A stretch of DNA of 64,000 bases from Bradyrhizobium barranii subsp. apii. Lineage in GTDB: Bacteria; Pseudomonadota; Alphaproteobacteria; Rhizobiales; Xanthobacteraceae. Both the position numbers and the translations under genes were made by a program. The notes below the pieces were generated by a model, which saw only the letters and a program-made list of their open reading frames with translations, was not told the origin of the DNA and ran no database searches. This document shows positions 17,978-28,008 of the stretch, in pieces; the stretch's first letter is position 1; the number at the start of each line of letters is the position of its first letter. Location: assembly GCF_011516635.5 (NCBI RefSeq), contig NZ_CP096255.1, forward strand, positions 4,648,501 through 4,712,500, read 5' to 3'.

Positions 17978-18586
17978 ATGACGGCGGCCGTTTCGAGTTT
18001 GAGCGAGGCGCGGACTGTTTCCGGGAAGGAGTGCGGAAGCTGCACGCTCTGCTGCAAGGTTTACAACGTGGTCGAGCTCGGCAAGGCCGCCGGCAAGTGG
18101 TGCTCGCATTGCAAGCCCGGCCGAGGCTGCACGATCCACGACAAACTGCCGAGCGAGTGCGCGGCGTTCAATTGTCTCTGGAAAACCGAGCCGACGATGT
18201 CCATGCAATGGAAGCCCGATCAGTCGAAGATGGTGCTCACTTTGCACCCCGAGACCAACAACATCCAGGTCGTGGTCGATCCCGGCCTGCCATCGGCCTG
18301 GACGCGGCAGCCTTATCACGGCCAGTTGCGCTTGTTGTCGAAGAGCAACATGCCGAAAGGCCATCTCGTGGTGGTGTTCGTCAATGAGCTGGCGACGCTC
18401 ATCCTGCCCGACCAGGATGTGCAGCTCGGCAGCCTCACACGCGAGCAGGTCGTTTCAGTGACGCACGAGGTCGGCCCGAATGGCGGCGTCTACGAGGTCA
18501 AGATCTTCAACCGGCGTACAACAGCCGACGGGCAGACCCTGGAAATGGCGTCAGCCTCTCGCCATCCCGTGAGGGCGATGGCCTAG
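17978..18586 (+). CDS. YkgJ-like cysteine-cluster protein
   Basis: 202 residues. The N-terminal half contains CGSCTLCCKVY, then WCSHCKPGRGCTIH and CAAFNCLW, the cysteine pattern of YkgJ (CxxCC zinc/iron-chelating family). The rest has no recognised domain. Function unknown; probably a metal-binding cytoplasmic protein. Confidence 0.7.
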   Translation: MTAAVSSLSEARTVSGKECGSCTLCCKVYNVVELGKAAGKWCSHCKPGRGCTIHDKLPSECAAFNCLWKTEPTMSMQWKPDQSKMVLTLHPETNNIQVVVDPGLPSAWTRQPYHGQLRLLSKSNMPKGHLVVVFVNELATLILPDQDVQLGSLTREQVVSVTHEVGPNGGVYEVKIFNRRTTADGQTLEMASASRHPVRAMA

Positions 18587-18868
18587 GCGTGGCCCAGGCC
18601 AAGCCTCGCCCGGTTCTGAGGTCGCCTCCCGGTGCTGCGCCAGGCCGGCGGCCAAGCGCTCGGGATTAGGTCTAAATACTTGCCGAGATCGGCTTTTTCG
18701 ACCTTATCCGGCGTTGCACCCTCAATTTGATTTTGGCAAGCTTGTGACCGACCAGGGCCACACCTTCGTGCGAGGGGCGGCCCTGTTCAACATAAGGGCG
18801 CCCACCGCATGACGGAAAAACAAAAGGCGCCGGGGGTACGTACATCAAGGATCTGAGGCAAAAATCAC

Positions 18869-20989
<2,121 letters not shown>

Positions 20990-21010
20990 ACGGCGCAAGC
21001 GACACACGAC

Positions 21011-21046
21011 AAAACCCCGCGGCGCGAGCCGCGGGGTTTTTGTTTG
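21011..21046 (+). terminator. Rho-independent terminator of hppA
   Basis: A perfect 13-bp stem (AAAACCCCGCGGC / GCCGCGGGGTTTT) with a GCGA tetraloop is followed by a T-rich tail, 21 bases after the hppA stop. Confidence 0.93.
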
Positions 21047-21067
21047 ATGGGCTGGAGGCTCTCACCA

Positions 21068-21147
21068 CGTCATTGCGAGCGTAGCGAAGCAATCCAGAAT
21101 CTTCCCGCGGCGAAAGTCTGGATTGCTTCGCTGCGCTCGCAATGACG
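21068..21147. repeat. Intergenic palindromic repeat (CGTCATTGCGAGCG family)
   Basis: CGTCATTGCGAGCGTAGCGA at the left is mirrored by TCGCTGCGCTCGCAATGACG at the right, with AAGCAATCCAGA and TCTGGATTGCT arms inside. One long imperfect hairpin between hppA and the Bug protein gene; the class is widespread in Bradyrhizobium and relatives. Confidence 0.8.
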
Positions 21148-21157
21148 GATGTGGTGC

Positions 21158-22159
21158 CTACTGCACGTCCATCTGCAGCCCTTCCTTCTGGATGATGCCG
21201 GCGAACTTCTTCGTCTCGGCGTCCACGAAGTCGGCGAACTGCTGCGGCGAGCCGTAATCGGCGCGGGCGCCCATGGCGGAGATGTTTTTCTTGATGTCGT
21301 CGCGCTCCAGCATCGCCTTGACCTGAAGATTGAGCGCTTCCAGCACGGCGGGCTGCACACCCTTCGGCAGGAACACCGAGAACCACGACGACACGTCGAA
21401 ATTGGCCAGCTCCGGCGCGCTCTCGCGCATGGTCGGCAGGTTCGGCGCGAGGTCGCTGCGGTCGGTCGTGGTGACGCAGAGGCCGGTGAGGGTGCCGTTC
21501 TGCACCTGCGGAAGGCTCGGATAGAGATTGTCGAACAGGATCTGGATGTCGCCGGCCAGCGCGGCCTGGAGCGCGGGGCCCGCACCGCGGAACGGGATGT
21601 GCGTCATCTTCAGTCCGGTGAGCTGGAGAAACCAGGCGCCGGTGAGGTGAGGGCTCTGGCCGACGCCGGACGAGGCGTAGCTGAGTTTGTCCGGGTTGGT
21701 CTTCAGATACGCGATCAGCTCGGCGACCGACTTGATGCCGGTCTTCGGATGCGCCGAGACGATGTTCGGGATCCGGATCATGTTGGAGACCGGCTGGAGC
21801 TGGTCCGGCTTGTAGGTGAGGTTCTTGAAGATGCTGTAGGCGATCGCGTTCGGCCCGGGGTTGCCGATCAGGATGGTGTGGCCGTCAGGCTTGGCGCGGA
21901 CGGCCTCGGCCGTGCCGATCGTACCACCGCCGCCGGAGCGGTTCTCCACGACCGCCGACTGGCCCCAGGCGGTCTGCAGATGCGCAGCCAGGAGCCGGCC
22001 CATGACGTCGGTCGAGCCGCCGGCCGCAGCCGGCACGATGATGCGGACGTTTTCGGTGGGCTTCCAGTCCGCCAGGCTCGATCGCGGCAGGATCGCTGCG
22101 GCCGAGAGGCCGGCAGCACCGGCGAGCACGCGACGGCGGGACAACAAAGTCTTGGGCAC
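21158..22159 (-). CDS. Bug-family (TctC) periplasmic substrate-binding protein
   Basis: 333 residues from GTG 22159, with AGGGAG upstream. The N-terminus LSRRRVLAGAAGLSAAAILP is a Tat-like or Sec signal peptide. The mature part follows the tripartite-tricarboxylate receptor pattern: VRIIVPAAAGGSTDVMGRLL, VVENRSGGGGTIGTAEAVRA, HIPFRGAGPALQAALAGDI. These proteins bind carboxylates or related small molecules in the periplasm. No TctA/TctB permease genes are adjacent, so it is an orphan receptor here, as is common. Confidence 0.9.
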   Translation of the reverse strand: MPKTLLSRRRVLAGAAGLSAAAILPRSSLADWKPTENVRIIVPAAAGGSTDVMGRLLAAHLQTAWGQSAVVENRSGGGGTIGTAEAVRAKPDGHTILIGNPGPNAIAYSIFKNLTYKPDQLQPVSNMIRIPNIVSAHPKTGIKSVAELIAYLKTNPDKLSYASSGVGQSPHLTGAWFLQLTGLKMTHIPFRGAGPALQAALAGDIQILFDNLYPSLPQVQNGTLTGLCVTTTDRSDLAPNLPTMRESAPELANFDVSSWFSVFLPKGVQPAVLEALNLQVKAMLERDDIKKNISAMGARADYGSPQQFADFVDAETKKFAGIIQKEGLQMDVQ

Positions 22160-22276
22160 GAATCCACTCCCTGCTTCTTGTTTTGCAGGGAGCGTATGGA
22201 ACCGGGCGCACAACGGCAAGCCGCACGCGACGGCAAGTGCCGCGCGGAGGGCGGCACGACGCCGCAGGCTGAAGAC

Positions 22277-22762
22277 TCAGTTAAAGCTGAGCAGCTTGAA
22301 CAGCGGCGTGAGGTAGTTCATCTCCTGACCCGACGTCGCCGTGGTCCGGCTGATGAAGTCGAAGATCTTGCCGTCCTGAAGGCCGTAATTCGCCAGCCGG
22401 CGCACGCGCCGATTCTTGTCGAAATAGACCGCGATGACGCGCTGGTCGACCACCTTCTGGTTCATGAAGGCGACCATCCGCTCCGAGCGCTGCGAGATGT
22501 AGTAAAACACCTCGCCGTCGAGGGTTGCGACCGTGGAGGGGGTGCCCATCACGATCAGCACCTGATCCTGGCTCGCGCCGATCGGAATCTGCTCCAGCGC
22601 GCCGGGCGGCAGGATGTAACCCTTCTGGAACTGCTCGCCGGTGCAGCCGGCAAGGGCGGCGCCGACCAGGGCGACGGCCGCAAGCATGCGCAAACCGCGC
22701 CAGCGTGCATGAAGGCCGCGCGGCTTGTTGGCGCGCAGGCTGGTCTGGTTCGTTATCGTCAT
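22277..22762 (-). CDS. bamE: Outer-membrane assembly lipoprotein, BamE/OmlA family
   Basis: 161 residues from ATG 22762. A lipoprotein signal ends in LVGAALAGC (lipobox), followed by YILPPGALEQIPIGASQDQVLIVMGTPS, the SmpA/OmlA/BamE core. BamE is an accessory lipoprotein of the BAM outer-membrane protein insertion machine. It is divergent from the bc1 chaperone gene, the usual alphaproteobacterial arrangement. Confidence 0.9.
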   Translation of the reverse strand: MTITNQTSLRANKPRGLHARWRGLRMLAAVALVGAALAGCTGEQFQKGYILPPGALEQIPIGASQDQVLIVMGTPSTVATLDGEVFYYISQRSERMVAFMNQKVVDQRVIAVYFDKNRRVRRLANYGLQDGKIFDFISRTTATSGQEMNYLTPLFKLLSFN

Positions 22763-22860
22763 CGTGGAACTGATTCCGTCCCCTTGCGTCGCGCGAGGCG
22801 CTGAAGTACCGGGCGGAGACTGCAATTGCAACACGCGCACGCCCGCTTGCGGAACCCACA

Positions 22861-23442
22861 ATGGTTTGGCCGTTCAATCACTTCAGGAAACCCCGGCAAG
22901 CCCCGCGCGGCACCATTGAAGCCATCTATGGCATGATCGTGACGCAGGCGCGAGAACCCATATTTTACCGCGACTTGGGCGTGCCCGATACGGTTAACGG
23001 GCGTTTCGACCTGTTGCTGCTGCATCTCTGGCTGCTGCTGCGACGCCTGCGCACGGTCCAGAGCGTCAACCAAGGCGCCAACCAGGGCCAAGGCGCCACG
23101 GAGCTGTCGCAGGCGCTGTTCGACCGTTTCTGCGAGGACATGGACGACAATCTGCGCGAGATGGGGATAGGCGACCAGACCGTGCCGAAGCGGATGCGGG
23201 CCTTCGGCGAGGCGTTTTACGGCCGCGTCCAGGCCTATGACCAGGCCATCGAAGGCGGCGGCGAGGCGCTGGCAGCCGCCATCTGCAAGAATATCCTGAA
23301 TGGGACCGGCATGGACCAGGCGCGGCGGCTCGCGGCCTACGCCCGGGCCACCGAAGCCGATCTCGGCCGGGCAGACGAGGCCACGTTGCAGTGCGCATCC
23401 TTCAAGTATCCCCCAGCGCTCACTGAGGACATCACGCGATGA
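22861..23442 (+). CDS. Ubiquinol-cytochrome c chaperone (CBP3-like)
   Basis: 193 residues. The segment starting IEAIYGMIVTQAREPIFY through RFDLLLLHLWLLLRRL and FCEDMDDNLREMGIGDQTVPKRM is the CBP3/UQCC chaperone domain, which assists cytochrome b / bc1 complex assembly. Its stop overlaps the next start by 4 bases (ATGA). Confidence 0.9.
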   Translation: MVWPFNHFRKPRQAPRGTIEAIYGMIVTQAREPIFYRDLGVPDTVNGRFDLLLLHLWLLLRRLRTVQSVNQGANQGQGATELSQALFDRFCEDMDDNLREMGIGDQTVPKRMRAFGEAFYGRVQAYDQAIEGGGEALAAAICKNILNGTGMDQARRLAAYARATEADLGRADEATLQCASFKYPPALTEDITR

Positions 23443-24008
23443 GCCGACCGAACGCCGAATCCCGACCCGATCCCTGGCGGTCCCCCGTCATCGTCGCGCA
23501 GATCCCCGATACCGGCCTACACCGCAAGCTCGAGGCTTCAGTCGCCGAGCTGCAGGCCATCGCCGAGGTCGGCGGCTTGCGGGAGGTGCTCTCCGCCCAG
23601 GCTGCTTTCGAGGTCGTCCCCAAGAGCGGCGGCCGGATCCAGGTTACGGGGCACGTCCGCGCCCGGATCGGCCAGACCTGCGTCGTCACCCTCGATCCGA
23701 TCGAGAGCGAGATCGAGGAAGCCGTCGACCTGGTGTTTGCCCCGGAAGCCGAGGTTCGGAAGATGGCCGACCTGATCGAGGAGGGGCAGGACGACGCGGA
23801 GCCCCCGGAGGTGATCGATCCGCCGGAGGCAATCGTGAACGGCATCATCGATCTCGGCCGGATTGCCACCGATGCCCTGTTCCTGGCGGTCGATCCCTAT
23901 CCGCGCAAGCCGGGCGTCAAGTTCGAGGCCGAGGTCACCGCGCTGGACCCCGAGGACCATCCGTTCGCGGCGCTGAAGGCGCTCCAGGACAAGAAGAAAG
24001 GCAAATAG
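23439..24008 (+). CDS. YceD/DUF177 family protein
   Basis: 189 residues. The DUF177 core is visible as GRIQVTGHVRARIGQTCVV followed by TLDPIESEIEEAVDLVF and NGIIDLGRIATDALFLAVD. YceD-family proteins are implicated in 23S rRNA accumulation and usually lie just before rpmF or plsX. Here plsX follows, without rpmF. Confidence 0.9.
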   Translation: MSRPNAESRPDPWRSPVIVAQIPDTGLHRKLEASVAELQAIAEVGGLREVLSAQAAFEVVPKSGGRIQVTGHVRARIGQTCVVTLDPIESEIEEAVDLVFAPEAEVRKMADLIEEGQDDAEPPEVIDPPEAIVNGIIDLGRIATDALFLAVDPYPRKPGVKFEAEVTALDPEDHPFAALKALQDKKKGK

Positions 24009-24306
24009 CTGGGCATTCCCGGTGGGGATCGCTTTGCGGGGTGCGTGAGATGCCTGTCCGGATGCTTTGAAAGGAGCTTATATCTGTTTGATTTCAATGC
24101 GCTTATTGTGAATTTTCGCCGCCGCCCGCGGGTCGCCCCGAATGCAAAAGGCTGGGGGCAAGAGGTTGTTTCGGGATAACAAAACGCTATTGTCGCGCCC
24201 CGGTCCGGGCGCCGCGTGGCGCCTGACCGGTCGCCATGTCCATGGCGGACCCATTTTGCGGCACCGCTCGTTCAAGACCGCACCAGACCAGGTTTCCAGG
24301 ACTTTT

Positions 24307-25368
24307 ATGCCAAGCAAGGTTCGCATCGCGCTTGACGCCATGGGGGGCGACGTCGGCGCCGCCGTGGTCATTCCAGGCGCCGCCATCTCGCTTCACAGGC
24401 ATCGCGAGATCGAATTCCTGCTGGTCGGGGACCGCGCCAAGATCGAGCCCGAGCTCGAGAAGCATCCCGCCCTCAAGGCCGCTTCGAAGATCATCCATAC
24501 CGACGTCGCCGTCGCCATGCATGATAAGCCGAGCCAGGCGCTGCGGCGCGGCCGCAAGACCTCCTCGATGTGGCTCGCCATCGACGCGGTGAAGAAGGGC
24601 GAGGCGGATGTCGTGATCTCCGCCGGGAATACCGGGGCGCTGATGGCGATGTCGCGCTTCCACCTGCGCACGCTGCCGGGCATCGACCGCCCGGCGATTG
24701 CCGGGGTATGGCCGACCAAGCGCGGCGAATCGGTCGTGCTCGACCTCGGTGCCGCCATCGGTGGCGACGCACACCATCTGGTGTCGCTCGCCGTCATGGG
24801 CGCCGCGATGGCGAGCGTCCTGTTCGACAAGCCACGGCCCACGGTCGGCCTGCTCAATATCGGGACCGAGGAGATCAAGGGGCACGAGGAGATCCGCGAG
24901 GCCGGGGACAGGCTGCGTGCGGTGAACCTGCCGGAGCTCGATTATCTCGGCTTCGTCGAGGGGGATGGTATCGGCAAGGGACTGGCCGACGTCATCGTCA
25001 CCGAAGGCTTCAGCGGCAATATCGCGCTCAAGGCCGCCGAGGGAACCGCACGGCAGATGGCGGAATTACTCCGCAACGAGATGCAGCGGAGCTGGCTGTC
25101 CAAGCTCGGCTACCTCTTGGCGCGCAGCGCCTTCAAGGCCCTGCGGGACAAGATGGACCCGAACAAGTCCAACGGCGGCGTGTTCCTTGGATTGAACGGG
25201 ATCGTGGTCAAGAGCCATGGTGGAATCAGCTCCGAAGGCTTTGCCTATGCGATCGATGTTGGCTATGAGATGGCTCACTACGATCTCCTGAACAAGATCA
25301 ATCAGATGCTCAACCGCGAGGGTGGTGCACTTAGTTCCGTGCAGACCGCGCAGGAGGCTGTTTCGTGA
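24307..25368 (+). CDS. plsX: Phosphate acyltransferase PlsX
   Basis: 353 residues. It converts acyl-ACP to acyl-phosphate for phospholipid synthesis. The signature opens VRIALDAMGGDVG and continues with VISAGNTGALMAMS, GLLNIGTEEIKGHE and VTEGFSGNIALKAAEG. The 298 bases before it contain no gene I can support. The stop overlaps the fabH GTG start by 4 bases. Confidence 0.96.
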   Translation: MPSKVRIALDAMGGDVGAAVVIPGAAISLHRHREIEFLLVGDRAKIEPELEKHPALKAASKIIHTDVAVAMHDKPSQALRRGRKTSSMWLAIDAVKKGEADVVISAGNTGALMAMSRFHLRTLPGIDRPAIAGVWPTKRGESVVLDLGAAIGGDAHHLVSLAVMGAAMASVLFDKPRPTVGLLNIGTEEIKGHEEIREAGDRLRAVNLPELDYLGFVEGDGIGKGLADVIVTEGFSGNIALKAAEGTARQMAELLRNEMQRSWLSKLGYLLARSAFKALRDKMDPNKSNGGVFLGLNGIVVKSHGGISSEGFAYAIDVGYEMAHYDLLNKINQMLNREGGALSSVQTAQEAVS

Positions 25369-26345
25369 CTCAAATTCGTTCGGTCGTGCTGGGCTGCGGC
25401 TCTTATTTGCCGGAGCAGGTGGTGACCAACGCCCAGCTGGCGGCGCGCATCGACACGTCCGACGAATGGATCGTGCAGCGTACCGGCATTCGCGAGCGGC
25501 ATATCGCGGCCGAGGGCGAGTTCACCTCGCATCTGGCGATCAAGGCGGCGCAGGCTGCGCTCAGCGACGCCGGCGTGGACGCGCAGTCGATCGAGCTGAT
25601 CGTGCTGGCGACCTCGACGCCTGACAACACCTTCCCCGCAACCGCGGTCGCGGTGCAGCACGCGCTCGGCATCAACCATGGCGCGGCGTTCGATCTCCAG
25701 GCGGTGTGCTCGGGCTTCGTGTTCGCGCTCGCTACCGCCGACAATTTCCTGCGCACCGGCGCCTTCAAGCGCGCGCTGGTGATCGGCGCCGAGACCTTCT
25801 CGCGCATCCTCGACTGGAACGACCGCGGCACCTGCGTGCTGTTCGGCGACGGTGCCGGCGCGGTGGTGCTGGAGGCACAGGAGCAGCCGGGCAAGGCCGC
25901 GACCGACCGGGGCGTCGTGACCACTCACCTGCGCTCCGACGGCCGCCACAAGGCAAAGCTGTTCGTCGACGGCGGTCCGTCCTCGACCCAGACCGTCGGC
26001 CATCTGCGCATGGAGGGCCGCGAGGTCTTCAAGCACGCGGTCGGCATGATCACCGACGTGATCGTCGACGCCTTCCAGACCACCGGGCTCAATGCCGACA
26101 GCATCGACTGGTTCGTGCCGCACCAGGCCAACAAGCGAATCATCGACGCCTCCGCCCACAAGCTCCACATCGCGCCGGAGAAGGTGGTGCTGACGGTGGA
26201 CCGCCACGGCAACACCTCGGCGGCCTCGATCCCGCTGGCGCTGTCGGTGGCGCGCAAGGACGGCCGCATCAAGCGCGGCGACATGGTTTTGCTGGAGGCG
26301 ATGGGCGGCGGCTTCACCTGGGGCTCCGCGCTGGTGCGCTGGTAG
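25365..26345 (+). CDS. fabH: 3-oxoacyl-ACP synthase III (KASIII)
   Basis: 326 residues from GTG 25365. It condenses acetyl-CoA with malonyl-ACP to start fatty-acid synthesis. The catalytic Cys is in AVCSGFVFALATA, the His in FVPHQANKRIIDA and the Asn in RHGNTSAASIPLAL. It is translationally coupled to plsX, giving the usual plsX-fabH pair ahead of ihfA and merR. Confidence 0.96.
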   Translation: MTQIRSVVLGCGSYLPEQVVTNAQLAARIDTSDEWIVQRTGIRERHIAAEGEFTSHLAIKAAQAALSDAGVDAQSIELIVLATSTPDNTFPATAVAVQHALGINHGAAFDLQAVCSGFVFALATADNFLRTGAFKRALVIGAETFSRILDWNDRGTCVLFGDGAGAVVLEAQEQPGKAATDRGVVTTHLRSDGRHKAKLFVDGGPSSTQTVGHLRMEGREVFKHAVGMITDVIVDAFQTTGLNADSIDWFVPHQANKRIIDASAHKLHIAPEKVVLTVDRHGNTSAASIPLALSVARKDGRIKRGDMVLLEAMGGGFTWGSALVRW

Positions 26346-26352
26346 GGCCACA

Positions 26353-26391
26353 ATCGATAAAATTTTGCCGGAATTAGCCGCGATTATCGAT
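26353..26391. promoter_or_regulatory. Perfect 8-bp inverted repeat upstream of ihfA
   Basis: ATCGATAA (26353-26360) and TTATCGAT (26384-26391) are perfect inverted copies 23 bases apart in the fabH-ihfA gap. There is no T-run, so a terminator is unlikely; an operator or a bent-DNA autoregulatory site is possible. Confidence 0.35.
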
Positions 26392-26479
26392 GCGCCTGCA
26401 TTGATGAGCGCTGTTGACCGGCGTATCGTAACCTCATAATTTCAGACAACAATTGTTCGCCGTGATGTGGGGCAGGGCG

Positions 26480-26821
26480 ATGACCGACCAAAGCAAAACC
26501 GTAACGCGTGTTGATCTCTGCGAGGCCGTCTACCAGAAGGTGGGCCTGTCGCGCACGGAATCGTCTGCGTTCGTGGAACTCGTCCTGAAGGAGATCACCG
26601 ACTGCCTGGAGAAGGGCGAGACGGTGAAATTATCCTCTTTCGGCTCCTTCATGGTCCGCAAGAAGGGTCAGCGTATCGGCCGCAACCCGAAGACCGGCAC
26701 CGAGGTGCCGATCTCGCCGCGCCGCGTCATGGTGTTCAAGCCGTCGGCGATCCTGAAGCAGCGGATCAACACCCAGCATCGCGGCAATGGCGACGCCAGC
26801 AAGGCTCAACCCGAGGCGTAA
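26480..26821 (+). CDS. ihfA: Integration host factor alpha subunit
   Basis: 113 residues from ATG 26480 with CAGGG upstream. The HU/IHF fold is clear: VTRVDLCEAVYQKVGLSRTE, then VKLSSFGSFMVRKK and the DNA-intercalating arm RNPKTGTEVPISPRRVM with its proline. It pairs with IhfB to bend DNA. The merR-type gene follows 24 bases later. Confidence 0.95.
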   Translation: MTDQSKTVTRVDLCEAVYQKVGLSRTESSAFVELVLKEITDCLEKGETVKLSSFGSFMVRKKGQRIGRNPKTGTEVPISPRRVMVFKPSAILKQRINTQHRGNGDASKAQPEA

Positions 26822-26845
26822 CCGCCTGCGCGAAGGATTTGGCAT

Positions 26846-27430
26846 TTGGACAAGGCGCCGGATGCGTTCCGAACCATCAGCGAAGTAGCGCAGGAACTCG
26901 ACATTCCGCAGCACGTGCTGCGGTTCTGGGAGACCCGATTCTCCCAGATCAAGCCGATGAAGCGCAGCGGCGGCCGCCGCTATTACCGCCCCGACGACGT
27001 CGATCTGCTCAAGGGTATCCGCCGCCTGCTCTACGGGGAGGGCTACACCATCCGCGGGGTGCAGCGGATCCTCAAGGAGCACGGCGTCAAGTCGGTGCAA
27101 GGCCTCGCCGACGGCGCGGCCGCGGTCTCGTTCGGGGCCATTGAGGATGCCATCGGCGCCAGCCTGATGGAGCCCGACGACGACGACGAGGCGCCCATCA
27201 AGGGTGTCACGGATGCCGACGAAGACGACTACCAGGGCGACGAGGAGGAAGGCATCGACTTCCGCTTCACGGAGGTCGACGACGAGGACATCCTCACCAC
27301 CTTCCGCAAGGGCGGCACTCCCGCCGCACCTGCCGGGCCCAGCGCCATCGACCGGGAGCGGCTCGGACGGGTGCTCGCTGACCTTGTCGCGTGCCGGGAA
27401 ATGCTGGATCAAGCGCTGAAGGACGGCTAG
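26846..27430 (+). CDS. MerR-family transcriptional regulator
   Basis: 194 residues from TTG 26846. The N-terminal MerR winged helix reads FRTISEVAQELDIPQHVLRF then WETRFSQIKPMKRSGGRRYY and VDLLKGIRRLLYGEGYTIRG. The C-terminal half is acidic and low complexity (EPDDDDEAP, DADEDDYQGDEEEG) and lacks a metal-binding cysteine motif. This ihfA-linked MerR gene is conserved next to ihfA in alphaproteobacteria; the effector is unknown. Confidence 0.9.
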   Translation: MDKAPDAFRTISEVAQELDIPQHVLRFWETRFSQIKPMKRSGGRRYYRPDDVDLLKGIRRLLYGEGYTIRGVQRILKEHGVKSVQGLADGAAAVSFGAIEDAIGASLMEPDDDDEAPIKGVTDADEDDYQGDEEEGIDFRFTEVDDEDILTTFRKGGTPAAPAGPSAIDRERLGRVLADLVACREMLDQALKDG

Positions 27431-27532
27431 GGGCGCTTTTCGCGAGCTTGGCCGGCAGTTCCGGGGCTGTGGGCACGGACGCCAAAATCTCGCCTTGCGC
27501 AAAGCGGCGATCCTAGCTAATGGAACGACGTT

Positions 27533-27610
27533 CGGAGCGTGGCGCAGCCCGGTTAGCGCACTAGTCTGGGAGACTAGGGGTCGGAGGTTCAAATCCTCTC
27601 GCTCCGACCA
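27533..27610 (+). tRNA. tRNA-Pro (anticodon GGG)
   Basis: A cloverleaf can be drawn: acceptor CGGAGCG pairs with CGCTCCG; the anticodon stem CTAGT/ACTAG encloses the loop CTGGGAG with anticodon GGG; the T-loop is TTCAAAT; CCA is encoded at the end. It sits exactly where core genome ends and accessory genes begin, so its 3' part is a candidate attB for an integrated island. I found no second copy of the 3' end within this window. Confidence 0.93.
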
Positions 27611-28008
27611 TTAACTTCCTGAAATAGAACAAGAAAAATGTAGGGGGTTATTTCAAATTTTCTGATAGTTCATGGGGTGGGTTCACGGTGGGTCCAAACT
27701 TAAGCCGGTGGCTTTCCTGTTGGTCCAAACCCAAATAACGATTCACCTCCGAGCGCGCACCGATTCCAACGCGGCAGCGCTATCGATTTTCCGAATATTT
27801 GCCTTGCACGTTATTTACTGAGCAGCGTCCCGGTCGGTTCGGCCCGTGGCGATTTCATGTTCAGGGGATATATCCGTAAGTCCCACGCCACCTCGCTTCC
27901 CCATGTCCGAAATTTCCTCTACCGTTGATTGTACAAGCTTTTTTCGACTTGCACATCTCGGCTGGTCCGCAAATCGGACTAGCAAAAAGATCCCACCGCG
28001 GTTCCGCA
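27611..28008. other. Island left end / intergenic region before the helicase
   Basis: No gene is supported in about 400 bases. The DNA is AT-richer than the core. A direct repeat GGTCCAAAC occurs at 27691-27699 and 27722-27730. An imperfect dyad TGTACAAG (27930-27937) / CTTGCACA (27948-27955) lies about 55 bases before the helicase start and may be an operator. Both are simple observations without known binding protein. Confidence 0.4.

Noticed and set aside
21149..22804. 551-codon plus-strand frame across the Bug and BamE genes
   Set aside because: Antisense to two clear genes with signal peptides; Arg/His-rich low-complexity translation.
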